From positions 12,814,182 through 12,878,181 of the forward strand of contig OU452207.1 of assembly GCA_911728435.2 (NCBI GenBank): DNA of 64,000 nucleotides, given 5' to 3'. The notes below the pieces were generated by a model. The model ran no database searches. It was not told the DNA's origin and saw only the letters and a list, made by a program, of their open reading frames with translations. This stretch comes from Apoderus coryli (Eukaryota > Arthropoda > Insecta > Coleoptera > Attelabidae). The position numbers and the translations under genes were made by a program. Shown here piece after piece: positions 23,601 to 34,266 of this stretch (its first letter is position 1; the number at the start of each line of letters is the position of its first letter).

Positions 23601-23939
23601 TTATTCCATAGAAGAGGTTATGCAACCGTAAATACCATAATGATGTGTTTGAGGTTGCATAAGTATAACATATTAAAACTAATCAGTTAAAGGTCATTGA
23701 TTGGTTGTAATTATTGAAATTGTAGCCCGTCTGTATATATTCCAAGATGTTAATATCTCTCCCACCTCAATGATATCTCTGCACATATAACGGGATCATT
23801 GAACTTTTTTGTATTATTATTGAAATTGTAACCTTTCTGGTGGGAATCAATTTTCTAATGACAAAAAATGTGTCAACTTATGCACACTACTCTGCCAGAT
23901 TTAGTTCATGTGAATAGTAGTAAAATAAAAATAAGTATA

Positions 23940-24700
23940 AATTAGTAGTTTTTTTACATAAAATAATGTTTTAATATTTGTTATATTATTGTGGGAGTTG
24001 CGTAAATTCAATTTGTTGGATATTCAAGTATCTAATCATATTCCATGTGTAAATATATTGTGTAATGTGTGGATTTGTTGACGAAACTATGATGGAAATG
24101 TTTATGATGAAAGTGTTCAAATAAAGTGTGGCAACCGCGATTTTCGCAATTTTTCTAGGTTGTTGTCACATTTTGAAAGAATTGAATGGAATGACATATA
24201 AATAATATGGATTTTTTTCCACAACGAAATTATTTTAGCAAAGGTAAAATAAAATAAACTTGGGGAAATTAAGATTATATTTAACTAACCATCTGCAGGT
24301 GTGTCGGGTCTCAATAGGTTTCAGTTTAATTAAGCTATTGCGCGAATAATAAGTACGAGGTGTAGGATAGAGATAATTTGAAAGACATTCTGGCAGCAAA
24401 GCATTGTAAGTTGGTATGTTGTTTAATCGAGTAGATTCCATAAGAATAGCATACAAATCTGTTTTCTTTTCTACTGACTTTACTTTAATGAAAAATGTGA
24501 CAATTTGGGAACTATTTTAAAAATGTTTCCCTTCAAAGGAGCCTCAGCAAAAGTACCCTATTCCCGATTCTCAATATTTAACTGTATGTTAAAACAGATG
24601 GCATATTTTACACTTGTTTTGATTGTCAGAAATCCGTGCCCAACTTTATCCTGTTTTCGTTCAATATTAGAGTGAATAAAGGCTTACACAGTTTATATTT
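23940..24700 (-). repeat. interspersed repeat family RF1, copy B
   Basis: The longest copy. It shares its left part (23.94-24.2 kb) with copy C and its right part (24.12-24.70 kb) with copy A. A 73-codon open stretch on this strand contains several in-frame differences relative to copy A and is not judged coding. Confidence 0.8.
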
Positions 24701-24730
24701 CTTGATATTTATTTTTTATTAACAATACTT

Positions 24731-25614
24731 ATAAGTTTCTTGAAGTAATTGTAGACCCGAAATTGACATGGAAAGATCAGATCGATTGCCTTGCCAAAAA
24801 ATTGTCCAGTGTGGTTTATCTCTTGCGAAAACTATCGACTACATGTTCACAAGAAGTCTTGCGTTGCGCATATATGGGATTCTTTCAGGGCCTGATTAGT
24901 TATAGCGTTCTGTTTTGGGGCAAGACACCGCAATGGCAAATTATCTTTAAAATTCAAAAGGCGGCTGTACGCGTAATGGTTAAAGCTGGATATAGAGAGC
25001 CATGCAAACCCTTCTTTAAAAAATTAAATATTCTAACAGTTCCTGCTCTGTATATTTGGCAGTGCATTTTTTATATTAGGGAAAATCTCAATACTTTAAT
25101 AAGTCATGAGGATCTACACTGTTATGAAACGCGGCATAAGAAAAACCGGTGTCTGCCCCGGCACAGATTAGCTTTGACAGATCGACAGTTTTAGGTTATG
25201 GCCGTTAGGTTCTATAATCACCTTCCTCGTCAGATAAAAGATATTGCGAACAACAATAAATTTAAAGTTGAAGTGAAAAAACAACTTCTTGAGATTGTCC
25301 CATATGACTATGCTGACTATCTCACCTACAAATTTTGAGTGAATTTTGTACACTCTAATGCTTTGTTAATCTTAATTTATATTATAGTCTGTTGATTGTT
25401 GTAATATTTGAATTGTGCCCCTTTAGACTATTTATTGAAGTTTTTAGTGATTTTTATGTACTCTGTTTTACTGTTTTGTATTTGTACTATTTACACACGT
25501 ATTTGTTGTTTAAGTATTTTGTTTGTTTATATTGTATTTTTATTTATGTACATACTGAATGTGACGATGCCAATAACTATTGTTATATAGGCAAATAAAG
25601 CATTATTATTATTA
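24731..25614 (+). pseudogene. 5'-truncated LINE: reverse transcriptase C-terminus and 3' UTR
   Basis: Coding text starts abruptly with FLEVIVDPKLTWKDQID and continues with LAKKLSSVVYLLRKLSTTC, EVLRCAYMGFFQGLISYSVL and FWG. These are the thumb and C-terminal region of insect non-LTR reverse transcriptases (the LTWK.HI and L..AY.....I.Y....WG phrases). A TAG at 25192 interrupts the frame, which then continues to 25338 (VRFYNHLPRQIKDIANNNKF). The 3' UTR ends in GCAAATAAAGC plus (ATT)n at 25585-25614. Abrupt 5' truncation and a simple repeat tail are the usual LINE insertion form. Confidence 0.85.
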
Positions 25615-25621
25615 TCTCTGT

Positions 25622-26036
25622 ACGTCGCTCTTTTGGAATCACCTCCTTCCAATTATCGATGTCTTGTGTCCTACCAGGGTAACCGTCAGCCCCACGTACT
25701 TCTAAAACTTCCCTTCCGCGAAACGCCAATTGCCCATTTTAGTGGGGTTATCGCGGATACTATCGATCATCCTTTTGTACCACTGGTCCTTCACCCCAGA
25801 AGCAGAATCCAACACCGGGACGGGCCTCGAAAGCATGTCGGGAACGACATGATCCTTACCCTTCCGATTGACAACAGTGAAATTAAACTGTTGAAGTTGG
25901 ACTGCCCATCGGGCCAGGCGTCCGGTAGGAGGCTTAAGATTCTGTAGCCATACGAGGCTATAATGATCAGTGAGTACGGTAAAACGTACTTCCTCGATAT
26001 AGAGTCGAAGTTTTAGAACCGCTTCACAAATCGACG
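25622..26036 (-). pseudogene. Ty3/gypsy RNase H C-terminus and linker, fragment
   Basis: The minus strand is open from 26036 and reads EAVLKLRLYIEEVRFTVLTD, HYSLVWLQNLKPPTGRLARW, VQLQQFNFTVVNRKGKDHVV and PDMLSRPV. This is the classical end of gypsy RNase H (FTV.TDH..L.WL, RW...LQ.F). A stop near 25709 is followed, in another frame, by ADGYPGRTQDIDNWKEVIPK, the start of the integrase-side linker. The flanks are unrelated, so this is an isolated fragment. Confidence 0.85.
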
Positions 26037-26043
26037 GTACAAA

Positions 26044-26469
26044 ATGCCATTATTAAATAGGCCACGTTTCAACAGCGAAAATTATTTATTAACTGTAAAT
26101 GGGGATTTTCAAAATTTTACCCGTTTGCCTTACGCAAAATTTTTAGAACTACATGAAAAGGTAAATAAAGTTTCAGGTTATTGAGTACTTACCTATAAAT
26201 CAGGAAAATACAAAATATATAGGTATTTACGTTTTCAGGTTGCACCTATGATTGCTAAGTGGGATACTCACATGAGAAGTTGTATAAGTACCAAACTTCG
26301 CCTTGCTGTTACGTTACGCTATTTAGCAAGTGGAAATTCATATAAATCTTTGGAATTTCTCAGCAGGATATCAAAAATTACAATTGGAAATATTGTGCCC
26401 GAAGTGTGTAATGCTATTGTCACTGTTTTAAAGGATAAATACTTAAAAGTAAGCTTGACATTTTTATGA
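26044..26469 (+). pseudogene. PIF/Harbinger (HARBI1-like) transposase, two N-terminal exons only
   Basis: Exon 1 (26044-26159) reads PLLNRPRFNSENYLLTVNGD and FTRLPYAKFLELHEK and ends at AAAAG/GTAAAT. An intron with TTTTCAG at 26232-26238 leads into exon 2, which reads VAPMIAKWDTHMRSCISTKL, RLAVTLRYLASGNSYKSLEF and ISKITIGNIVPEVCNAI and ends at TTAAAA/GTAAGC near 26448. The phrase L..TLRYLA.G.SYKSL and IV.EVC.AI are the N-terminal hallmark of animal Harbinger transposases (HTH region before DDE_Tnp_4). The catalytic exons are missing, so the gene is truncated. Confidence 0.8.
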
Positions 26470-26512
26470 TATATTTTATTATAAAAACATTATTATTATT
26501 ATATATTACATT

Positions 26513-26880
26513 TCAATAATATCCATGCAATATTCTTTGAAGTGCAATGTCATTCGCTTCTTCACATCCATGCAGGGTTTGATCTAACTGCGTCTCAACT
26601 TCTGATGTATACAAATTACAAGCGTAATCACTGGGATAATCATTCGCGCTATCACTATAATAATCAGTGCGTGATGTCGAAGTGTGGTGGGGCGTAGATG
26701 GTAATGATTTGTTTTCATTTTTATTGCGATATATTGTCCAATAGCCTTTCATTAACAAGCTGGCTTATATCCATTTGCCGCTGCAGCGCATCTTCCATCG
26801 GAATGGTTCTCAACTGGGAAGCTAGGAGAGTTCCAAAGTTATCAAACAAATCCGGATCCTTGTGACAGAATCTTTTTCAG
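26513..26880 (-). pseudogene. BESS-motif fragment, probable MADF/Myb-like partner of Harbinger
   Basis: The minus strand at 26705-26860 reads DPDLFDNFGTLLASQLRTIP then MEDALQRQMDISQLVNERLL. The F...LA.QLR..P...AL..Q..I..L...RL pattern is the BESS motif seen at the end of MADF proteins, including the second protein of Harbinger transposons. A downstream frame with Ser/Tyr-rich composition runs to 26513. It is tail-to-tail with the Harbinger exons above. No MADF domain was found upstream, so only the end survives. Confidence 0.5.
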
Positions 26881-26925
26881 GGATGGTGTTCGGGCGATTG
26901 ATGTTTTACCGAGCAAAACTTCTTT

Positions 26926-27003
26926 ATTAATAATAATAATAAGCTTTATTGCTCAACAGAATCTATCCATTTACAGAGCAATACATTAATTTATAATAAC
27001 GAG
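26926..27003 (-). repeat. LINE 3'-terminal fragment
   Basis: On the minus strand it ends in GAGCAATAAAGCTTATTATT with further ATT units, a polyadenylation-like signal and simple tail like that of the LINE at 25.6 kb. Confidence 0.55.
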
Positions 27004-27004
27004 T

Positions 27005-27965
27005 GATCTTCGCGTCTTTGTCTAAAATTGGCAAAAAAAGGCCGAATTTAGCGCCACTAAATCAAATGTTCGGCCGTTAGGCCGAACAGGAGCGCTACCC
27101 ATATTGAAAACTTCTTTTTTAAACTTTTACATCTACTATTTTCCAAACGTCAATGACTTTTGCATTGCATTGCATAATGCATTTTTCTAATTAATTTACA
27201 TCTACAAAAACGAAATTAAAGAGTGAGAAGGAGGTGAATAACTTTTTCTACGAGGGAAATAAAGAAAACAACAGAACAAAACTGCAAAAAATGCTACTAC
27301 TAAATCAATAAATTTACCTTTTTGCAACATCCACTATATATAATATACTAGGCACTGTTCTAAACACGGGAGTGCACTTTTACGGTATGGTACGGCCCTT
27401 TATTAGATTTTTAATTGTAAACTAAAAATGTTGGAAAATCTTCGAGACGTTGTACATCCATCCATCTGACATAGATTATTGAAAAATCTGACGGCTTTCA
27501 CTTTAGGTTAACAACACTTTTTCAGTAAAATTACTTCAAATACACAATGGCATCTTATAAATTTACTACAACTATTTTTAATAACCATTTTATAACAATA
27601 CAATTTATAACATGTTGATAGGAATTGATCTTAAACATGAAAATAATGCCAAAAACTGTTAGGCTATTAGAAACTATTTGACACAAGCAATTTGTCTGTC
27701 GGTTAGAAAAAACAATCTTACCAAAACCAAATTATGACGTGAAACTAGAGGTGCAACTATATTGGAATTTGTCGATTTATTTTGAAAGCCATTTTCATGA
27801 CTATATTCTTAGAAAAGCATATGGAACAAGCAATTTCGTATACTTTTAGTAACAATCCTATCAAAAAATAACATAAATTGCATTGAACAAGTATTAATCT
27901 TTAAATCTCATTTCACAACAACGAGGAGTCGCAATTTTCACTCACCTATTTTAAACGCACGTTCC
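27005..27965 (+). repeat. interspersed repeat family RF3, copy 1
   Basis: Shares with copies at 30345-31165 and 63585-64000 the words CATCCATCCATCTGAC, CAGTAAAATTACTTCAAATA, ATGTTGATAGGAATTGATCT, ACACAAGCAATTTGTCTGTC and TTATGACGTGAAACTAGAGG. Non-coding, with no inverted ends seen. Confidence 0.7.
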
Positions 27966-28739
27966 TTTTACACAACAAAAAAAGTGTGAGGTTAGAGTCG
28001 AACAATGTGTGCCCCAAAATATTTTACAGCTGATCTGAGTTGTAACCTATGTATAGGATGACGTCACAAATGAATCTAAAATACTTACATATAGTTTTAA
28101 TCTTTTGGTACCGAATCAGTTCTTTCATTACTGTTTTTGTTACAAAAATTCTAAGTAGTAGGTATATTAAAAACTTTCAATGAAACTAAATAAATATAGA
28201 TATGTGATTTTTTACCTATATTAAACAAGTAGCCATATACCTATAATAGGTATCCATATAAATAGAAGTAACGAATAAAGAACTACCTATAGTAAAATTA
28301 AACTGCTACTTATTTATCTTATACCTAGAAAATCACGTACCTATAACTACGCTTACTTGCTCAATGTTTTTATTTCAAAATACACAATAATTAAAATTCC
28401 TGAAACTACAAATACAAACAATACACTTTACAGTTTTGTGTTAGGTGCATAGGTAATTTAACTATATTAATAAACTAAATTTGGGGTACGGGCGACTTTA
28501 TCACACACATTTTAAAAATATTGGTATATTAATAGGTATAACCTACACACACTGAAAATATTATAATAAACCGAACGAAATTTCATAATTTCTAAACACC
28601 AAATTATGATTTTGTTTATGTCGCCTGAGCAGAGCTCCGTTGTTGGTCACTTTATAGTCCACAAAATTTTAAACAAACGGCTGTATGTCCACATTTTGAA
28701 CGCCTCTATTTTGTTGATAGTGTCAGTTTGGGTTAGGTA
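27966..28739. other. no gene recognised
   Basis: AT-rich, with many short CCTATA / TAGGTA words between 28150 and 28560 but no regular period. Confidence 0.4.
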
Positions 28740-28990
28740 TTAACAATTTCTCACTAAAATTACTTCAGATACACAATTTTATAACAATACAATTTAACAA
28801 CATGTTGATAGGAATTGATCTTAAACATGAAAATAATGCCGAAAACTGTTAGGCTATTAATGTATACAAAGAAAACCAAATTATGACGTGAAGTAGAAGT
28901 GTCAACCAAACAAAAATAAGTGACACCAACGTTAGAAAAAAATTCTGCCAAATTATGACAAACCAACGAACCATGATAGACAGATAGTCC
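28740..28990 (+). repeat. repeat family RF3, copy 2 (partial)
   Basis: Carries CACTAAAATTACTTCAGATA, CATGTTGATAGGAATTGATC and AATTATGACGTGAAGT in the same order as the longer copies, with internal deletions. Confidence 0.7.
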
Positions 28991-29269
28991 TAAAATTAAC
29001 GTCCACCGCTATTAACGTTAACGTTAATTTAACATCAACGATTTTCAAATAGACAGATGTGGTAGGTTTATAAAATAACGTCACCTATGACGATAATCAT
29101 ATTATAGGCAGCCATTTTTAGGCTAACAGATTTAAAATACCTATCTAATATATTTATAGTAGGTATTTAGTATAAAATTTTTTTAGGTTATTGAATTTGA
29201 CAAGTGGATTTATTATTTAAATTAAGTATTTATCAGATTATAACAAAATTAAAAACATTAATTAGCCAA
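28991..29269. other. no feature recognised
   Basis: AT-rich spacer between an RF3 and an RF2 copy. Confidence 0.4.
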
Positions 29270-30340
29270 CATTTTACAAATTTTCCAGATTGTAATCAAA
29301 TAAATTTTAAATGTTTAGAAATTCTTAGCATACACTTAAATTTATATACGGGGTGAGTCAAAAATGTATTTGTTTATTTTTTAAGGACAGAAAAGGAATA
29401 TTTTCAGTACTTTTTTGATTTTTTAGATTTCAATTCAAGATTTTTTAGAGGTCAAACTATAAGCTCGTAGAGGTTATATACGAGGTAACTCAAAAATGTT
29501 TCTATTTATTTCTCAAGACTTTTAGACACGGCAGGACCTAATAAATAGAAACAATTTTAATTTTTTTAGTTTGTTAGAATGGTCTCATACATTTTTAGCA
29601 TAAGGACTTTAAATTTATATACGCGGTGAGTCAAAAATTTATTTATTTATTTTGTTAAGGGCAAAAAAGTAATATTTTCAGTAATTTTTTGATTTCAATT
29701 CAAGATTTCTTTGAAAGTTAAACTATAAGCTCCTAGAATGATAGGTAGGTGATCTACGGGGTAACTCAAAAATGTTTTTATTTAGTTTCAATATTTTTAA
29801 GTATGGTAGATCCTAATATATAGAAACATTACCAGATTAGTTAGTTTTTTAGATTGGTTATGAAATTATTGCACAAGGTGGTTAAACATTTGATCTACGG
29901 GGTAACTCAAAAATGCTTCTACTTATTTTGAATATTTTTTGGTACGGTAGATAGAAATTTTTTTATTTTTTTTAGTTTTTTAGATTGGTTATCAAATTTT
30001 TTCACAGGGTCGTTAAACATGTGATCTACAGGGTAACTCAAAAATGTTTTTGTATTTCTAGGTAGAATAGGTTCATAAAATTTTTATAAGGGGTGTATGT
30101 GTCCCATTTAAAATTTCACCAGTTAGGTAGTTGGAACCTATATTATTAACATTAAAATAAAATATTTCTTATCAGGTTTCTGTGGCGTCATTGGTAGGAC
30201 GTTCGCTTCGCATGCGAAGGGTTAAAATTTTCCTATTGAATTTTTTTTTTATTTTTTTTATAACCCTCAATGACTTTTTTCATAAATAAAACTACCACAC
30301 AACGACTGGGAAATCCCCCAGGGATTTCTTGTTAATAATA
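29270..30340 (+). repeat. repeat family RF2, copy 3 (most complete)
   Basis: At least six modules of the form TA[TC]ACGGGGTGAGTCAAAAAT or CTACGGGGTAACTCAAAAAT (29345, 29480, 29620, 29755, 29895, 30030). Then GTGTATGTGTCCCATTTAAA, the tRNA-like block TCTGTGGCGTCATTGGTAGG at 30178 with a decayed B box, a poly(T) tract, TAACCCTCAATGACTTTT, and the hairpin tail ending near 30333, followed by (TAA)n. The tail form indicates retroposition of the 3' part. Confidence 0.75.
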
Positions 30341-30344
30341 ATAA

Positions 30345-31165
30345 ATTCTGACTGCTGTCTTTGTCGTCGAAAACCTGCAAAAAATGACCGCTATCTATGT
30401 GACTTAACTTAAAGCTGCACAGCCGCAGGTCGGTCTATATGGAAAATTTGTTTTTTGCTGCATCCCAACGGGTACTTTTCAAGGGGATTTAATGCAGCCA
30501 CACTATTTTAATTAATTAATTTAATTACATCTACACAGTTAATTTAAGTGTACGACGAAGAGGGAGATATCAACTATAGGTTATTGAAAAATATATGATT
30601 TCATCCACCCATCTGACGGCTCTCATGACACTGTCACTTTAGATTATTATCACTTTTTCAGTAATATTACTTCAAATACACAATGACAACTTCTAAATTT
30701 ACTACAACTATATCGAATAACCATTTATAACACTACAATATACAACATGTTGATAGAAATTGATCTTAAACATAAAAATAATGCCGAAAACTTTTAGACT
30801 ATTAATGTAAACAAAGAAAATAATAATAAACTATTTGACACAAGCAATTTGTCTGTCGTTAGAAAAAAACATCTTACCAAAAGCAAATTATGACGTGAAA
30901 CTAGAGGTGTCAACTATATTGGAATTTGTCGACTTTTTTTTAAAACCATTTTCATGACTATATTCTTAGAAAAACATATGGGAGAAGCAATTTCGTATAT
31001 TTTTAGTCACAATCGTAGCAAAGAATAAGGTACACATTCGTAAATTCTATTGAAAAAGTATTAATCTTTAAAAATATGACTCACTTCACACATACTACGT
31101 TCCTTTTATAAATATCACTATTCCAAATGTCATATAAACTGTGACAGCTACCGCACAATTATGTG
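30345..31165 (+). repeat. repeat family RF3, copy 3
   Basis: Begins AAATTCTGACTGCTGTCTTT, as in the copy at 63585, and runs colinear with copies 1 and 4. Contains AGAGGGAGATATCAACTAT and GAATTTGTCGACTTTT. Confidence 0.75.
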
Positions 31166-31204
31166 TTGACATGCCGCAACGACTTAACTAACTATTATTT
31201 GTAG

Positions 31205-31312
31205 GAAAAACTTACTTTTTTTTGCAACCCTCAATGACTTTTTTCATAGATAGAACTACCACAAAACGACTGGGAAATCCCAAAGGGATATCTTGTAATA
31301 TAAATAAAGAAT
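31205..31312 (+). repeat. RF2 3'-end fragment
   Basis: Only the last 100 bases of RF2: CAACCCTCAATGACTTTTTT, CTACCACAAAACGACTGGG, a one-base variant of the hairpin tail, then TTGTAATATAAA. Confidence 0.75.
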
Positions 31313-31569
31313 TACACATAAGATACTTTCAAATAATGACATATATGTCAAACAAATTCCACAATTTGTCCTTCTGTCAAAACTTAAATGTAAACACTTT
31401 AAAAAATTTCAATAAGAGATTCAATAAGTTATTGTAACAGTTATATAGATTTTAAATATATCTGACCCATTTCTAGAGATACGAATATTTATTAATTAAG
31501 AATTGCTTGTTACATAAAGCAACAAGACTTTAAGTTATGTTGGAAATTTATTTCACACTACCATGCTTC

Positions 31570-31611
31570 CACCAGACGGCCGTTTCGTCGATCCACGACT
31601 CATCAGTGGTG
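31570..31611 (-). ncRNA. type I hammerhead ribozyme, array unit 1
   Basis: Minus-strand order: stem I CACCA, core CTGATGA, stem II GTCG-TGGAT-CGAC, GAAA, short palindromic stem III ACGGCCGT ending in GTC, then stem I partner TGGTG. All conserved core bases are present. The predicted cut follows GTC, between 31575 and 31574. A stem III this short is typical of minimal hammerheads that work best as dimers. Confidence 0.92.
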
Positions 31612-31906
31612 ATCGGAAGGCAGTGTGACCTAAATTTCCAACATTTACAAAGAGCTTATACTAGCACGAGAATTGATTGATAGAGAGATGTTTATGGCGA
31701 CACCTAGCGTGAACAGGCAATATGCCGGGTGAAACACAGTTCACTAACGATGGCCGGACAAGAAGTAACAACTCCATTATATCCTATTGCCAACACTAGA
31801 TGCGCCCGAATCGCCTAGCAGGGAGGCTTTATTTAAGAATTGCTTGTTACATAAAGCAACAAGACTGTAAGTTATGTTGGAAATTTATTTCACACTACCA
31901 TGCTTC

Positions 31907-31948
31907 CACCAGACGGCCGTTTCGTCGATCCACGACTCATCAGTGGTG
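31907..31948 (-). ncRNA. type I hammerhead ribozyme, array unit 2
   Basis: Same core and stems as unit 1, exactly 337 bases away. The cut sites of units 1 and 2 would release a 337-nt monomer from a minus-strand transcript. Confidence 0.92.
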
Positions 31949-32243
31949 ATCGGCAGGCAGTGTGACCTAAATTTCCAACATTTACAAAGAGCTTATACTA
32001 GCACGAGAATTGATTGAGAGAGAGATGTTTATGGCGACACCTAGCGTGAACAGGCAATATGCCGGGTGAAACACAGTTCACTAACGATGGCCGGACAAGA
32101 AGTAACAACTCCATTATATCCTATTGCCAACACTAGATGCGCCCGAATCGCCTAGCAGGGAGGCTTTATTTAAGAATTGCTTGTTACATAAAGCAACAAG
32201 ACTGTAAGTTATGTTGGAAATTTATTTCACACTACCATGCTTC

Positions 32244-32285
32244 CACCAGACGGCCGTTTCGTCGATCCACGACTCATCAGTGGTG
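32244..32285 (-). ncRNA. type I hammerhead ribozyme, array unit 3
   Basis: Identical core and stems to unit 2. It is the first intact ribozyme met by a minus-strand transcript entering from the truncated fourth unit. Confidence 0.92.
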
Positions 32286-32616
32286 ATCGGCAGGCAGTGT
32301 GACCTAAATTTCCAACATTTACAAAGAGCTTATACTAGCACGAGAATTGATTGAGAGAGAGATGTTTATGGCGACACCTAGCGTGAACAGGCAATATGCC
32401 GGGTGACACACAGTTCACTAACGATGGCCGGACAAGAAGTAACAACTCCATTATATCCTATTGCCAACACTAGATGCGCCCGAATCCCCTAGCAGGGAGG
32501 CTTTATTTAAGAATTGCTTGTTACATAAAGCAACAAGACTTTAAGTTATGTTGGAAATTCATTTCACACTACCATGCTTCCACCAGACGGCCGTTTCGTC
32601 GATCCACGACTCATCA

Positions 32617-33522
32617 TCATCCAACCCAACCCAACGTATACTCTATCACAATTTGAGCGTTCCTTTCTTGGATACAAAACTCATCAGAAATGAACACAAC
32701 TCAATCGTTTTAGATTGGTACATTAAACCCACAAATTCAGGCAGATATATTAGCAGAGTGATAGCTGCTCATAGTGAAAAAATGAAAATTAACATAATTC
32801 TAGCGTTAAAAACACGCATTGAAAAAATATGTCATCCATCGTTTTGGGAAAAAAACAAACACCATTTATATAATGTACTAGTCGAGAACTCTTATCCGAA
32901 AAAGTTATTAAGGAAACTAATATTCAATACAAGTCAAACACAACAACCACAACCACATAGGAATACAAACAATACAAGGGTAGAACAAGAAGATACTAAA
33001 CTTTACTTTTCTTTCCCAGCTATTAATAAGATAACACAAAAAATAGCGAGAGTTTTCAAAGACATTCCAACCATAAACATCGCACAAAAATTCAAAAAAA
33101 CTGTAGGCAACCTATACACAAGACTGAAAGACGAAACACCAACACTAAAAAAGTCGAACGTAGTATACAAAATACCTTGCTCAAATTGTGATAGAGTATA
33201 CGTTGGACAGACAGCACGAGTTCTTAAAGACCGACTTACAGCACACAGGAGCGACTGCAGATTAGAAAAACGCTCTTGTGCTTTAGCAGAACACCATATA
33301 GATACAGGACATTTACCAAACTACAGCCTTGTAAAAACATTACACTCGGAAAAGAATCTAACTAAGAGACTATTTCTGGAAATGATAGAAACGAACATGG
33401 ACAACAAAGTACTCAACAAACGGAAGGACGTGGACGATGCCAGCATAATTTACTCTCATTTACTAACATACAGCAATAAAGTCAACAGTAATACACATAA
33501 TTCAACATCGTCATCGGATTAA
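32617..33522 (+). pseudogene. 5'-truncated Penelope-like element (PLE-D): thumb region and GIY-YIG endonuclease
   Basis: After the junction at 32616 the frame reads LSVPFLDTKLIRNEHNSIVL and DWYIKPTNSGRYI, which lies just downstream of the YVDD box in PLE reverse transcriptases. It continues through an Asn/Gln-rich linker to the GIY-YIG endonuclease (VVYKIPCSNCDRVYVGQTAR, LTAHRSDCR, CALAEHHIDTGH) and stops at 33522. The open frame actually starts at 32548 inside the 337-bp repeat, but those 23 codons are not PLE. The catalytic palm is missing. No frameshift is seen in what remains, so the insertion is fairly young. Confidence 0.9.
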
Positions 33523-34266
33523 TCATATATTTTTAACGACTGAACAATAACACCCCATATACCCATTGCATGTCTCTTTTCGATTTTAACGATACATCCT
33601 CAAATACCGAGACAAGGTGACAGGTTGTTCTCGTCACGAAAAACTTAATCTGCAATAGAATTATTCCATCTTCATGTCACAACATCAACAACATCATCGT
33701 AAAAAAGCTCTACTTTGATTTCCTCTAAGTGACAGTTGGAGTTTAAAAAAGTATTGTCTTCACTTTAAAATTGTACAAAGAGAAACTATTATTTCAATTG
33801 TTCTAAAGCAACATAACAAAATTATAGAATGAGCTATTAAAACTTAAAACGTGCTAGATACCTACCTTTTCTACTTGTCAATCTGTATGTCCCTTTTTAC
33901 AACAATCTGTTTTACCTATTTAATACAAAAAAGAAATGAACATTCCCATTCAGAATAGATTCAGGATAGTTTGATGCCTGGTAACTTTATTTATTTGTTA
34001 TGTGTGTGTAAATTTTATATATTTGTTTTTAATTAAATTTTAAATGTTTAAACCAATAACATCACAGAATGTCACTAGCAGTTATTAAGAAAAATAGTGT
34101 TTTAATTGGAAGCTATCACCTTATTGTCATGTACAGTAGTTATATGATAGACTAACTCAACTCGCAGCTACAGGGTAAGTCCAAAAAAATTGTACGCTAT
34201 AGTTTAGTGATTTTGTTTAACTTCAGTAATTGTATGTAAGATAATTGTTTTGTTTTTTCTCCATTA
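33523..34266 (+). other. 3' UTR of PLE-D
   Basis: Non-coding, AT-rich, between the stop codon and the hammerhead-like motif. This is the expected position of a PLE 3' untranslated region. Confidence 0.6.

Larger units (their letters stand above)
31496..32616 (-). repeat. 337-bp tandem array with hammerhead ribozymes (retrozyme-like), 3 full units plus a truncated fourth
   Basis: Unit starts (TTAAGAATTGCTTG) fall at 31496, 31833, 32170 and 32507, giving a period of exactly 337. Units differ by only a few substitutions. The fourth ends at 32616 inside the ribozyme core. Each full unit carries a complete type I hammerhead on the minus strand. Around it, TTGGAAATTT (31540) pairs with AAATTTCCAA (31632) and CACACT (31554) with AGTGTG (31622), extending stem I into a long rod. 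The units are visibly richer in G and C than the flanks. No ORF spans a unit. Tandem units of a few hundred bases with minimal type I hammerheads are how animal retrozymes are described; the identification is by structure. Confidence 0.88.

Noticed and set aside
24235..24456. 73-codon open stretch in RF1 copy B
   Set aside because: Lies in a repeat whose sister copy has stops and frame changes at the same place.
31496..32506. CRISPR-like or ordinary satellite reading of the 337-bp tandem units
   Set aside because: No repeat-spacer alternation; whole units repeat, and the conserved ribozyme architecture explains them better than a plain satellite.
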